From Commensalibacter papalotli (ex Servin-Garciduenas et al. 2014) (lineage in GTDB: Bacteria; Pseudomonadota; Alphaproteobacteria; Acetobacterales; Acetobacteraceae): a DNA stretch of 64,000 nt. Positions 13,500-22,584 of this stretch are shown one piece after another; the stretch's first letter is position 1; each line of letters begins with the position of its first letter. The notes below the pieces were generated by a model, which worked only from the letters and a program-made list of their open reading frames with translations, was not told the DNA's origin and ran no database searches. Made by a program: the position numbers and the translations under genes. Location: NCBI RefSeq assembly GCF_000527695.1, contig NZ_ATSX01000001.1, positions 1 through 64,000 of the forward strand, read 5' to 3'.

Positions 13500-14918
13500 T
13501 TAAGTGCTTTCTTGTTGTAATTTTTTAAGTTGCTCTGGTAAAGCATGTGCCCAATAGGTTACAGATCCAGCCCCCAGGAAAATTACTACGTCACCAGGCT
13601 CTGCAATGGCATTAATCATTTCCGCTAATTGATCAGGATGGGGCAAAGCGACTACAGATTGGTGTCCATGAGCACGTAATCCTTCGATCAAAGCATCACG
13701 ATCGAAATCAGGAATAGGATCTTCACCAGCTGCATATACATCTGCCACAATAACGGTGCTGGCATCATTCATACAAGAACAAAATTCAGTAAATAAATCC
13801 CGTAAGCGTGTATAGCGGTGAGGCTGTACTACGGCAATTACATTATTTGATGTTGCTTGGCGTGCTGCTTTTAATACGGCAGAGATTTCAACGGGATGAT
13901 GACCATAATCATCAATAATGCTGATTTTTCCAACTTCTCCAACACGAGTAAAGCGACGTTGAACGCCTTTAAATGCAGCAAATGCAGAACGAATATTGTC
14001 TTCGCTGATATCCATTTCCAAAGCAACAGCAATCGCAGCCAGTGCATTTTGTACATTATGCTGGCCCAGCATCGGTAAACGGAAAGGCCCAATGCGACGG
14101 TTAATTTGTTTATGACGGTTGGTGACAACAACGTCAAAAGTTGTACCTAGTTTGTCGGCAATAATTTTATCTGCACGAACATCAGCTTGAGGGGAAAAAC
14201 CATAGGTAATAAGCCTGCGATCTGAAAGGTTTGGCAGCATTTTTTGCACGCCAGGATGGTCTATACAAAGAACAGCAAAACCATAAAAAGGAATATTGGA
14301 TACAAATTGATGATAGGCGTTTTCCATAGCTTCTGGCGTGCCCCAATGATCCATATGTTCTGGGTCCATATTGGTGACAATCGCAATGACTACAGGAAGA
14401 TGTAAGAACGAACCATCACTTTCATCGGCCTCAACAACCATCCAGTCCCCAGATCCCATTCTCGTATTGGTGCCATAGGCCTCGATAATACCCCCGTTAA
14501 TGACAGTGGGGTCCAGTTTTGCGTACTCTAATAAAGTAGCAACCATACTGGTGGTTGTGGTTTTTCCATGAGTGCCTCCAACGGCAATGGACCAACGTAA
14601 ACGCATTAACTCGGCCAGCATTTCTGCTCTGCGAACCACAGGAATAAATCTGGAACGTGCCTCAACAATTTCAGGATTATCTTTTTTGATTGCTGAAGAA
14701 ATAACGACAACTTGAGCTTGGCCGACATTTTCCGCACTGTGACCAATATGAACAACAATGCCGAGTTTACGAAGACGTAATACATTTGCATTTTCTGACA
14801 TATCTGACCCTTGGATTTTATATCCCAGATAATGTAAAGTCTCAGCAATACCGGACATGCCAATACCACCAATTCCTACAAAATGAATAGTGCCAATCGA
14901 AAGGGGAAGAGATCTCAT
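13500..14918 (-). CDS. murC: UDP-N-acetylmuramate--L-alanine ligase MurC
   Basis: First Mur ligase: ATP-dependent addition of L-Ala to UDP-MurNAc. The N-terminal Rossmann motif [14 protein letters not shown] and the ATP loop [12 protein letters not shown] are present, followed by the central Mur-ligase pattern [12 protein letters not shown] and the C-terminal domain motif [10 protein letters not shown]. Length 472 aa, normal. It lies between murG and murB in the cluster. Confidence 0.97.
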   Translation of the reverse strand: MRSLPLSIGTIHFVGIGGIGMSGIAETLHYLGYKIQGSDMSENANVLRLRKLGIVVHIGHSAENVGQAQVVVISSAIKKDNPEIVEARSRFIPVVRRAEMLAELMRLRWSIAVGGTHGKTTTTSMVATLLEYAKLDPTVINGGIIEAYGTNTRMGSGDWMVVEADESDGSFLHLPVVIAIVTNMDPEHMDHWGTPEAMENAYHQFVSNIPFYGFAVLCIDHPGVQKMLPNLSDRRLITYGFSPQADVRADKIIADKLGTTFDVVVTNRHKQINRRIGPFRLPMLGQHNVQNALAAIAVALEMDISEDNIRSAFAAFKGVQRRFTRVGEVGKISIIDDYGHHPVEISAVLKAARQATSNNVIAVVQPHRYTRLRDLFTEFCSCMNDASTVIVADVYAAGEDPIPDFDRDALIEGLRAHGHQSVVALPHPDQLAEMINAIAEPGDVVIFLGAGSVTYWAHALPEQLKKLQQEST

Positions 14919-14957
14919 AATTGCGGTGCTTTCTTTCTGAAATAATCGTCAAGGAGT

Positions 14958-16055
14958 TTATATGGTGATACTGGATTCTATTAAATCTGCCAATTCTTTT
15001 GCAGCATTAGGATAAATAAGTTTATGGGATTGGGCGGCTGTTGTTAATTTCTCAGAATGGTTTAGCAAGTCTGTTAATAAGGCGTTTAACCCAGTAACTG
15101 AGAATTCGCTTTGATCAATTACCCACGCTGAACCTTCTTGCTCTAGAGCTTTGGCATTATAGTCTTGTTCTTTATTTGCAGCAAATGGATAAGGAATTAA
15201 AATTGCAGGTTTTCCTGCTAAGGATAATTCTGAAACTGAGGAACCACCAGCACGGCCAACAACCAGATGTGCTTGTTTTAAAATAGAAGCGACATCTTTT
15301 AAGAACGGTGCAAGAGTAGCTTGTATTTGTGCTCTTTTATAAATTTGCTTAACATGATCCAAATCTTCTTTACGCACTTGTTGTGTAATACGTAACTTTT
15401 GTTTGATCTCAACAGGCAGGTTTTCTAAAGCATAAGGAACGATCTCGCCTAAGATCTTAGCTCCTAAAGAGCCTCCCCAAATCACTAAATTAATTGTATC
15501 TGTCGGGGCTTGATAAACAGAAGGATAAAGTGCCGTAATATCGGGGCGAACAGGAAGTCCCGTTTTCTTTACAGGAATTTTTTTGGAAATGCCTGTAACC
15601 TCTGGAAAAGATGTTGCAATAGTATCGGCAAAGTAAGACAACATTGCATTAGCCTTACCAATAATGGCATTACCTTCATGTAATATAATCTTTGGACGTT
15701 TTTTCTTGGGTAATAAGCGTGCCGCTGCAAGTGGAGGAATGGAAGGATATCCACCAAAACCAATAATGACGCTTACAGGGTTTTTTTGTAATATTTTACG
15801 AGCCTGAGAAATACCCTTTAAAAGTTCCAACCCATTATGAATTTTTTGTCCAATAGATTTTTTTGCAATTCCCCCACCATCAATGACGAATTGCTGGATA
15901 TCATCCCATTCTGCTAATTGAGGATCTTCTATTCGTTTATCCGTCATAAACAAGATCGGATAGTTTCTTTCTCTTAGTTGCATAGCTAATGCTTTGGCAG
16001 GAAAGAAGTGCCCCCCTGTTCCCCCAGCAACAATGCCGATTTTTGGTTTATTCAT
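14958..16055 (-). CDS. murG: UDP-GlcNAc:undecaprenyl-PP-MurNAc-pentapeptide GlcNAc transferase MurG
   Basis: Converts lipid I to lipid II on the cytoplasmic face of the inner membrane. GT-B fold with the N-terminal glycine motif GIVAGGTGGHFFPA, a second loop GFGGYPSIPP, and the donor-binding VVGRAGGSSVSELS with the following IPYPFAANKEQDYNA. Length 365 aa, normal. It overlaps the end of ftsW by 4 nt (ATGA type), which suggests translational coupling. Confidence 0.96.
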   Translation of the reverse strand: MNKPKIGIVAGGTGGHFFPAKALAMQLRERNYPILFMTDKRIEDPQLAEWDDIQQFVIDGGGIAKKSIGQKIHNGLELLKGISQARKILQKNPVSVIIGFGGYPSIPPLAAARLLPKKKRPKIILHEGNAIIGKANAMLSYFADTIATSFPEVTGISKKIPVKKTGLPVRPDITALYPSVYQAPTDTINLVIWGGSLGAKILGEIVPYALENLPVEIKQKLRITQQVRKEDLDHVKQIYKRAQIQATLAPFLKDVASILKQAHLVVGRAGGSSVSELSLAGKPAILIPYPFAANKEQDYNAKALEQEGSAWVIDQSEFSVTGLNALLTDLLNHSEKLTTAAQSHKLIYPNAAKELADLIESSITI

Positions 16056-17218
16056 CGTACGAGGTTTCTCTTGCTAAAAGGTTGATTGTTATTTTTAAAG
16101 AATTTTGGAGATTCTACCCGTTTTCGTGTTAATGCGAGAACCATACCAATAGTAAAAGCAACGGATAAAGCCGAGGATCCCCCATAAGAAATAAATGGCA
16201 GCGTCATTCCTTTGGTTGGAATCAGATGTAACGTTGATCCCATATTAATAAAGGCTTGTAGCCCAAAACCTGTAATTAATCCAGAGGTTGCTAAAACTAC
16301 AAAAGGATCATCTTCTTTGATAAGTTTTAGCAGAGTTCTGGAAACAATAAAGCAAAAAAGAAAGATAATGATACAACAAACAACCATACCATACTCTTCT
16401 CCAGCAACAGCAAAAACAAAGTCAGCATGCGCATCAGGTAGCAAGTCTTTGACACGTCCTTCACCAGGACCACGCCCCCATAATCCACCATTCCCAAAAG
16501 CACGTAAAGCAGTATCAATTTGATAATGATCACCGACTTCAGGATGTAAAAACCGTTCTACGCGTGAACGCACGTGGGGTAATACTACGTAGGCACCGAT
16601 AAAAGCAGCAATCATTCCGCCAAAACCAGAAAAAATCCAGAACATGTTTAATCCGTTGATAAAAAGCTGTGTTAACAGAACAGCAGTAATAACGGCTAAC
16701 ATACCAATATCAGGTTGGGATTTTAGAATAAATAAAATCACACCATAAAATCCCAAAGCAATCAGAATTCCAGGTATATAAAAACGCATTTTCCATTGCG
16801 TTAGCAACCATGCAGTAAAAATTGCAAAACAGGGTTTTAAAAACTCAGAAGGTTGTAAGGACATAATTGGTAAAGCAATCCAACGTTTTGCTCCTTTAAT
16901 ATCCATTCCATGAACCAACGTATATGCCGTGGCAGCAATAGCAAGAAATGTGCCTAAAATACTGAGTTTTTTGATCCCTTCAGTTGATAACATTGAAACA
17001 ACAATAATAGTTAAAGCTGCAATGCTTAGAAACATGACCTGTTTGAAAATAAATACATCTCTTGAAGCCCCAATACGTTGAGCCACGGCAGGGCTTGCGG
17101 CCATCATTAAAATATAACCAAAACCAATTAACAGACCTACAGAACCAAGCGTCCAATGGTCAACATTACGCCACCACCGTGCAAGTAACGAATTATCAGT
17201 GCGGGAAATTCCTGACAT
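16052..17218 (-). CDS. ftsW: Septal peptidoglycan polymerase FtsW (SEDS family)
   Basis: Polytopic inner-membrane glycosyltransferase that polymerises lipid II at the septum together with FtsI. About ten hydrophobic segments can be counted. SEDS signatures include GAKRWI, LQPSEFLKPCF, the periplasmic loop GNGGLWGRGPGEG and the C-terminal LPFISYGGSS. Length 388 aa. It lies between murD and murG; its stop overlaps the murG start. Confidence 0.95.
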   Translation of the reverse strand: MSGISRTDNSLLARWWRNVDHWTLGSVGLLIGFGYILMMAASPAVAQRIGASRDVFIFKQVMFLSIAALTIIVVSMLSTEGIKKLSILGTFLAIAATAYTLVHGMDIKGAKRWIALPIMSLQPSEFLKPCFAIFTAWLLTQWKMRFYIPGILIALGFYGVILFILKSQPDIGMLAVITAVLLTQLFINGLNMFWIFSGFGGMIAAFIGAYVVLPHVRSRVERFLHPEVGDHYQIDTALRAFGNGGLWGRGPGEGRVKDLLPDAHADFVFAVAGEEYGMVVCCIIIFLFCFIVSRTLLKLIKEDDPFVVLATSGLITGFGLQAFINMGSTLHLIPTKGMTLPFISYGGSSALSVAFTIGMVLALTRKRVESPKFFKNNNQPFSKRNLVR

Positions 17219-17246
17219 TAATTTGGGCCTTTAATTCTTGGATGAT

Positions 17247-18626
17247 TTAAGAAAGTGAAGATGAAAGCTGCATAACAAGCTCGGCAAAATGATCACCTCT
17301 TTCTTCAAAACTGCTAAATTGATCAAAACTGGCACATGCCGGAGACAGTAAAACTGTATTTATATGATGTGTTTGTGCATACCCAAAAGCTTCAGGAACT
17401 GCATGTTCAAGGGTTCTCACGATTTTATAAGAAACATGATGTGCTTGCAAGGTTTTGGCTAAGAGTTGTGCGTCTTCGCCAATTAGCAGAGCCAACTTGA
17501 TGCGCGAAAAAAAAGGCACTAGATCGTCAATGCCATTGGACTTGGCCAATCCTCCCGCAATCCAAATCAATTCGTTATAACAAGTTAATGCTTTTGAGGC
17601 GGCATCGGCGTTTGTTGCTTTGCTGTCATTAATAAAAGTTATATTATGAATAGTAGCCACAGGGCGTTGACGATGTGCTAGGCCTTGATAAGAGTTTAAT
17701 CCAGTTTGTATCTGTGTTTTGCTGAGGCCTAAACGTAAAGCCATTGCAGCTGCAGCTGCAGCATTTTGCGCATTATGATCCCCAGGAAGTAAAAAAGCGG
17801 TTGTAAGATCTGCAATAGGGCCTCGTTGATCGCGTAAAATATGATTGCTTACCCAAAAATCGGCTTTTTTATCGATGCCTGTAATGGTTTGAATTTGCAC
17901 TTTGGATTGATTACCTAGCGTTTGAGCAATATGGCTGCAAATATTATCTTCGACGCCAATAATAGCCAAATCAGTAGAAGATTGGCGATCAAAAATATGA
18001 CTTTTGGCTTTGATATATCCTTGCATATCCCCATGACGTTCCAAGTGATCTGGGGTCATATTTAACAAGCACGAAATATCAGCGGTAAATTCTGATAAAC
18101 GTTCAAGCATATAAGAAGACATTTCCAGAACATAAACCCCATTATCCCTTAATAAAGGTAATGCCAAAGCAGCAGGGCCCAAGTTTCCACCAGCCATTGC
18201 AGGAATACCTGCTTCATTTAGTAAATGCGTTAATAAAACTGTTGTTGTGGATTTGCCATTTGTGCCTGTTATAGCCACAAAACGTGCTTTTGATCCAGAC
18301 TTCTTGACCGCGCGGTATAAAAGCTCTGCATCGGAAAAAATAGGGATATTTTGCTCAATCGCAAGTGTTGCGATAGGGTGTGCTTTGGGTAAAAGATGTG
18401 GAATACCAGGAGACATAACCAGCGCGTTAAAATTTTGTAGATCTTTAAACGACTTAACATACGGTTTGAGCTCTGCGGGGATATCATTTCTTTTTTGTTC
18501 TTGATCATCCCATATTTGTATTGTTGCGCCCATTGTTAATAAGCGTTTGGCAGCAACAATACCGTTTTTCCCCAGCCCCAAAATGGCATAGTGTTGATTA
18601 TGAAAAAGAGTAGATGAGAAATTCAT
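17247..18626 (-). CDS. murD: UDP-N-acetylmuramoyl-L-alanine--D-glutamate ligase MurD
   Basis: Adds D-Glu to UDP-MurNAc-L-Ala, using D-Glu made by the racemase also present here (54219-55046). N-terminal ILGLGKNGIVAAKRL, ATP loop ITGTNGKSTTTVLL, central MTPDHLERHGD and C-terminal FINDSKATNADAA are Mur-ligase signatures. Length 459 aa. A single base separates it from mraY, so the two are tightly packed in one transcript. Confidence 0.96.
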   Translation of the reverse strand: MNFSSTLFHNQHYAILGLGKNGIVAAKRLLTMGATIQIWDDQEQKRNDIPAELKPYVKSFKDLQNFNALVMSPGIPHLLPKAHPIATLAIEQNIPIFSDAELLYRAVKKSGSKARFVAITGTNGKSTTTVLLTHLLNEAGIPAMAGGNLGPAALALPLLRDNGVYVLEMSSYMLERLSEFTADISCLLNMTPDHLERHGDMQGYIKAKSHIFDRQSSTDLAIIGVEDNICSHIAQTLGNQSKVQIQTITGIDKKADFWVSNHILRDQRGPIADLTTAFLLPGDHNAQNAAAAAAMALRLGLSKTQIQTGLNSYQGLAHRQRPVATIHNITFINDSKATNADAASKALTCYNELIWIAGGLAKSNGIDDLVPFFSRIKLALLIGEDAQLLAKTLQAHHVSYKIVRTLEHAVPEAFGYAQTHHINTVLLSPACASFDQFSSFEERGDHFAELVMQLSSSLS

Positions 18627-18627
18627 A

Positions 18628-19719
18628 TTACCGTAACTTTAATGTGGCCAGACCAATAAGACCCAGCATAATCGCAACAATCCAAAAACGAATAACAATT
18701 TTTGATTCTGAAAGGCCTTTTTTCTCAAAATGGTGGTGCAAAGGTGCCATCAGGAATACGCGGGTTTTTGTACGTTTATACCAAGCAACCTGTATAATAA
18801 CAGATAATGTTTCAACGACAAATAAACCACCAACGATACATAGAACGAATTCATGTTTGACAGCAACCGCAACAGCACCCAAAGCCCCACCTAAGGCTAA
18901 GGATCCTGTATCTCCCATAAATACAGAAGCAGGAGGAGCATTAAACCATAAAAATCCTAACCCAGCACCAATAATCGCTGCACAGAAAATCCCAAGTTCT
19001 CCTGTTTGTGGTACAAAATGTAAGAATAAATATTTGGCAAATACTGCATTTCCGACAAGATACGCAATCAACGCAAAGACCAAGAATGCAATAACAACAG
19101 GAACAATGGCTAACCCATCTAGTCCATCGGTAAAATTAACTGCATTTCCAAATCCTGCAATAACGACCATTCCAAAAATAGGAAAGAAATATCCTAGGGG
19201 AATCATAAGATTTTGAAAAAAAGGTAAAGCGATATGATTGGCGATATCTGGTGGGGTTATTGCTTGTAAACCAAAGGCTGCAACAGCAGAGATCAAGAAC
19301 TCTCCCCCTAAACGTGTGCGTTTAGAAAGACCATCTGTGTTTCTTTTAGCCAGTTTTTGATAATCATCAAAAAACCCAATTAACCCAAAGCCCAGCGTTA
19401 CAAATAACATAATCCACATAAAACCGTTGGAAAGATCACTCCATAACAAGGTGGAAAAAGTCAGGGTAAAAAGCATCATAATTCCGCCCATTGTGGGCGT
19501 TCCAGCTTTTTCTTTGATGTGACGTTCTGGTCCCAAAGCACGGATAGGTTGTCCATCACGTTGAATTTTATGGAGTTTGGCAATAATATAGGGGCCAATC
19601 CATAAGCTTAGGAAAAAGGCGGTAAAACAGGCAGCTCCAGCACGAAATGTAATATAGCGAAAGAGGTTGAAAGGAGAAATATATTCCAACCCAAAACGCG
19701 TTATCAGATCATATAGCAT
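18628..19719 (-). CDS. mraY: Phospho-N-acetylmuramoyl-pentapeptide transferase MraY
   Basis: Polytopic membrane enzyme making lipid I from UDP-MurNAc-pentapeptide and undecaprenyl phosphate. About ten membrane segments; conserved loops PTMGGIMML, FFDDYQKL (acidic pair of the active site), NFTDGLDGLA and the C-terminal APLHHHFEKKG histidine motif are all present. Length 363 aa, normal. It overlaps murF by one base. Confidence 0.97.
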   Translation of the reverse strand: MLYDLITRFGLEYISPFNLFRYITFRAGAACFTAFFLSLWIGPYIIAKLHKIQRDGQPIRALGPERHIKEKAGTPTMGGIMMLFTLTFSTLLWSDLSNGFMWIMLFVTLGFGLIGFFDDYQKLAKRNTDGLSKRTRLGGEFLISAVAAFGLQAITPPDIANHIALPFFQNLMIPLGYFFPIFGMVVIAGFGNAVNFTDGLDGLAIVPVVIAFLVFALIAYLVGNAVFAKYLFLHFVPQTGELGIFCAAIIGAGLGFLWFNAPPASVFMGDTGSLALGGALGAVAVAVKHEFVLCIVGGLFVVETLSVIIQVAWYKRTKTRVFLMAPLHHHFEKKGLSESKIVIRFWIVAIMLGLIGLATLKLR

Positions 19720-21107
19720 TAGTTTTTCCTTATGGCTGGAGCAGTTAAAGCTGTAACAATTATATTCATACGCATAGAGTTGCTGCCTTTAATCAAAAGA
19801 GTATCATTTTCTTGCAGACGCTCTTGGATTACCGGAATTAATTCTTGCGCAGTCGCACGCCAAGAACCCTGTAAGGTGAGAGGCAATTGTTCAAATACAA
19901 TTTTCATCATTTCACCACAACAGAAAACTAGATCAGCATGTGTGGTTAAATGAGGAAGTAAACAGAGATGTTCAGACTGACTATACTCACCTAATTCTTT
20001 GATATCTCCTAATATTGCAATTTTTCTTGCTGGAGCCAGTATAGATAAAGTTTGTAATGCCGTGCGTATAGAAAGGGTGGAAGCATTATAACTCTCGTCT
20101 AATATAATTCCATTGATGGGCTGTAAAGGTAAGATTTTTCCTCTGCCATTGCCAGTTTGAAATGCAGCTAAAGCAGTAATAGAGCGTTTAACATCCAGAT
20201 TTAGGCTTTCTATTACACCAATAACTAAACCTGCATTATGCACTAAATGTTTTCCAGGTGAAGAGAGAGTAAAATGGTATTCTTGATTGTGCAAAGTAGC
20301 TTGGAATTTTGATCCTTGAGGAAGTAATTCAATATCGCTAAGTTGTATTGATGCAGTTTCAGATAAACCAACTGTTATTAATTGTACTTGATATTGTTGG
20401 GCGACTTTCTGGAAAATTGACATTCCATAAATCGTATCTGGAATCAAGGTAATAGCTTGAGCGGGTAGGGCTGTTATAATCTGACTTTTTTCTTTGGCGA
20501 TATTATCTAGGTTTTGCATATATCCAAGGTGAGATGAAGCAACTTCGGTAATAATGGCAATATGAGGATTAACCAACTTTGCTAATGGTGCAATTTCCCC
20601 AACATGATTCATTCCAATTTCACAAACGCAAAAATCTGTATCATTTGGCAGGCGTGCCAAAGTCAATGGAACACCTAAATGATTATTATGCGATCCTGCT
20701 GCGGCATGCACGCTGCCAAAAGCTGACAAAGTTGTTTTAAGCATTTCTTTGGTCGTGGTTTTACCCACACTACCCGTAACTGCAATAACCTTGCCTGTAA
20801 AACGCTTACGACCATAATAACCGATATCTGTTAAGGCCTGTAATGTATCCTTAACATATAAAACAGGAGAATCTTCTGATAGTTCTGCAATAGGATGGCT
20901 GATAATCGCACAAGATGCTCCTAGCTCTAATGCTTTTTTCACATGTGCATGACCGTCGCTATTCTCACCAATAATGGCAATGAAGATATCTCCTTTTTCA
21001 AGGGTGCGCGTATCAATAGAAATCCCTGTGCCCTTGATTTGACAAGCGTAAGAGAACGAACCTTGGGTTGCGTGAACAAGGTCGGTTTCAGTCCATAAAA
21101 CAGTCAT
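19719..21107 (-). CDS. murF: UDP-MurNAc-tripeptide--D-alanyl-D-alanine ligase MurF
   Basis: Adds the D-Ala-D-Ala made by Ddl to UDP-MurNAc-tripeptide. The ATP loop AVTGSVGKTTTKEML is the MurF variant of the Mur-ligase P-loop; N-terminal SIDTRTLEKGDIFIA and central ICEIGMNHVGEIAPLA and LDESYNAS follow. Length 462 aa. It overlaps murE by 4 nt and mraY by 1 nt. Confidence 0.96.
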   Translation of the reverse strand: MTVLWTETDLVHATQGSFSYACQIKGTGISIDTRTLEKGDIFIAIIGENSDGHAHVKKALELGASCAIISHPIAELSEDSPVLYVKDTLQALTDIGYYGRKRFTGKVIAVTGSVGKTTTKEMLKTTLSAFGSVHAAAGSHNNHLGVPLTLARLPNDTDFCVCEIGMNHVGEIAPLAKLVNPHIAIITEVASSHLGYMQNLDNIAKEKSQIITALPAQAITLIPDTIYGMSIFQKVAQQYQVQLITVGLSETASIQLSDIELLPQGSKFQATLHNQEYHFTLSSPGKHLVHNAGLVIGVIESLNLDVKRSITALAAFQTGNGRGKILPLQPINGIILDESYNASTLSIRTALQTLSILAPARKIAILGDIKELGEYSQSEHLCLLPHLTTHADLVFCCGEMMKIVFEQLPLTLQGSWRATAQELIPVIQERLQENDTLLIKGSNSMRMNIIVTALTAPAIRKN

Positions 21108-22570
21108 AAACGGCTCGCATATTTTTGTATTATTGTGACATCATCAAAAGGATAAACAGTAGTGCCAATAATTTGGCCTTGTTCATGTCCTTTTCCTGCC
21201 ACTACTAAGATATCGTCTTTTTGTAGCTTTTTGATAGTTTGTGCAATAGCTTCTTCTCGCCCTGCAATTTCTAGCGCATCAGGAGCACCGACTTTGACTT
21301 GCTTTCGAACAAGCTCGGGATTCTCATTACGAGGGTTATCATCGGTGATAATGACATGATCGGCATATTTTTGAGCTTCTTGTGCCATCAAAGGACGCTT
21401 GCCTGCATCACGATCTCCGCCTGCACCAAAAATAATATAAAGTTTGTGGTGAGTATGAGGGCGTAAAGATTGCAATAAATGTGCCAATGCATCAGGTGTA
21501 TGAGCATAATCAACATATATTGCTGCACCATTTGGTAAAATAGCTGCTTGCTCCATTCTACCTCTAACCCCTTTAAGTTGAGGAAGTAAAGAGATGAGGT
21601 TTTTTACATCAATGGTGTCTTTGGCAATTAATGCTATGGCTAGTAAAATGTTATCTACTTGATATCGTCCAAGTAAAGGAAGGGTCACTGAGATTTGTTC
21701 GCCAGTCATTATTTTAATCTCTAGTTTTTGCCCTTCTGGAAGTGGTGTTACAGAAATTAGTTTTAAAAACTCACCTTGCTCACCAACTAAGCGAAGTTTT
21801 TGCTGCCGCTCCTGAATAGTTTGCTTAATTTGTTTTAAGACATCTTGATCCATATCTGCATTAACAGCTGCAATACCGCCAATCGGTAAAATATGTTTAA
21901 ATAACCGCAGTTTGGCTTCTAAATAATGTTGAAGATCATGATGATAATCTAGATGATCACGAGTAAGATTAGTAAACCCACCAGCTTCCAAGGTTAATCC
22001 ATCTAAACGATATTGATCAAGCCCATGAGATGAGGCCTCTAATGCCACATATTGTATATCGTGTTTAACCAAGTTCGTTAGAATTTGGTGCAAGGTAATC
22101 GGATCTGGGGTAGTCAGAACAGGGCCTGTATAATGATAGTTTGTATTACTGATAACGCCTAGAGTACCAATAGTTGCTGAGTTATAATGTTTTAAAATCC
22201 ATAATTGGCGAACAAAATCGGCGGTACTAGTTTTTCCGTTTGTCCCAGTTATCGCGATTTGATGTTTGGGGTGTTTCGGATAAAATAAAGCAGCCATTAA
22301 AGAAAAAACATAACGTGGGTTGTCATTATAAATATAAACACAACCTTCAGTTTCAGGAAAATCCACATTTGTGGATAGTAATATTGCTTTGGCACCTTTT
22401 TCAATAGCCGTTTTAATATAATCACATCCATTAGAGTGCGTGCCAGGAAGGGCACAAAACAAGTATCCGTCTTTGACCTTGCGACTATCAAGGGTTATTC
22501 CCGTTAGGTGGATATCTTGATCTATAATGGGCAAGTGCACATCATGGAGCAGGCTATTAAGAGAGATCAT
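21104..22570 (-). CDS. murE: UDP-MurNAc-L-Ala-D-Glu--meso-diaminopimelate ligase MurE
   Basis: Third Mur ligase. The motif DDNPRNENPE near the C-terminus is the one that selects meso-diaminopimelate, so the cell wall should be DAP-type. The ATP loop AITGTNGKTSTADF and N-terminal TLDSRKVKDGYLFCALPG are clear. Length 488 aa. It starts 14 nt after the ftsI stop and overlaps murF. Confidence 0.97.
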   Translation of the reverse strand: MISLNSLLHDVHLPIIDQDIHLTGITLDSRKVKDGYLFCALPGTHSNGCDYIKTAIEKGAKAILLSTNVDFPETEGCVYIYNDNPRYVFSLMAALFYPKHPKHQIAITGTNGKTSTADFVRQLWILKHYNSATIGTLGVISNTNYHYTGPVLTTPDPITLHQILTNLVKHDIQYVALEASSHGLDQYRLDGLTLEAGGFTNLTRDHLDYHHDLQHYLEAKLRLFKHILPIGGIAAVNADMDQDVLKQIKQTIQERQQKLRLVGEQGEFLKLISVTPLPEGQKLEIKIMTGEQISVTLPLLGRYQVDNILLAIALIAKDTIDVKNLISLLPQLKGVRGRMEQAAILPNGAAIYVDYAHTPDALAHLLQSLRPHTHHKLYIIFGAGGDRDAGKRPLMAQEAQKYADHVIITDDNPRNENPELVRKQVKVGAPDALEIAGREEAIAQTIKKLQKDDILVVAGKGHEQGQIIGTTVYPFDDVTIIQKYASRL

Positions 22571-22584
22571 GATAAAAGGCTTTA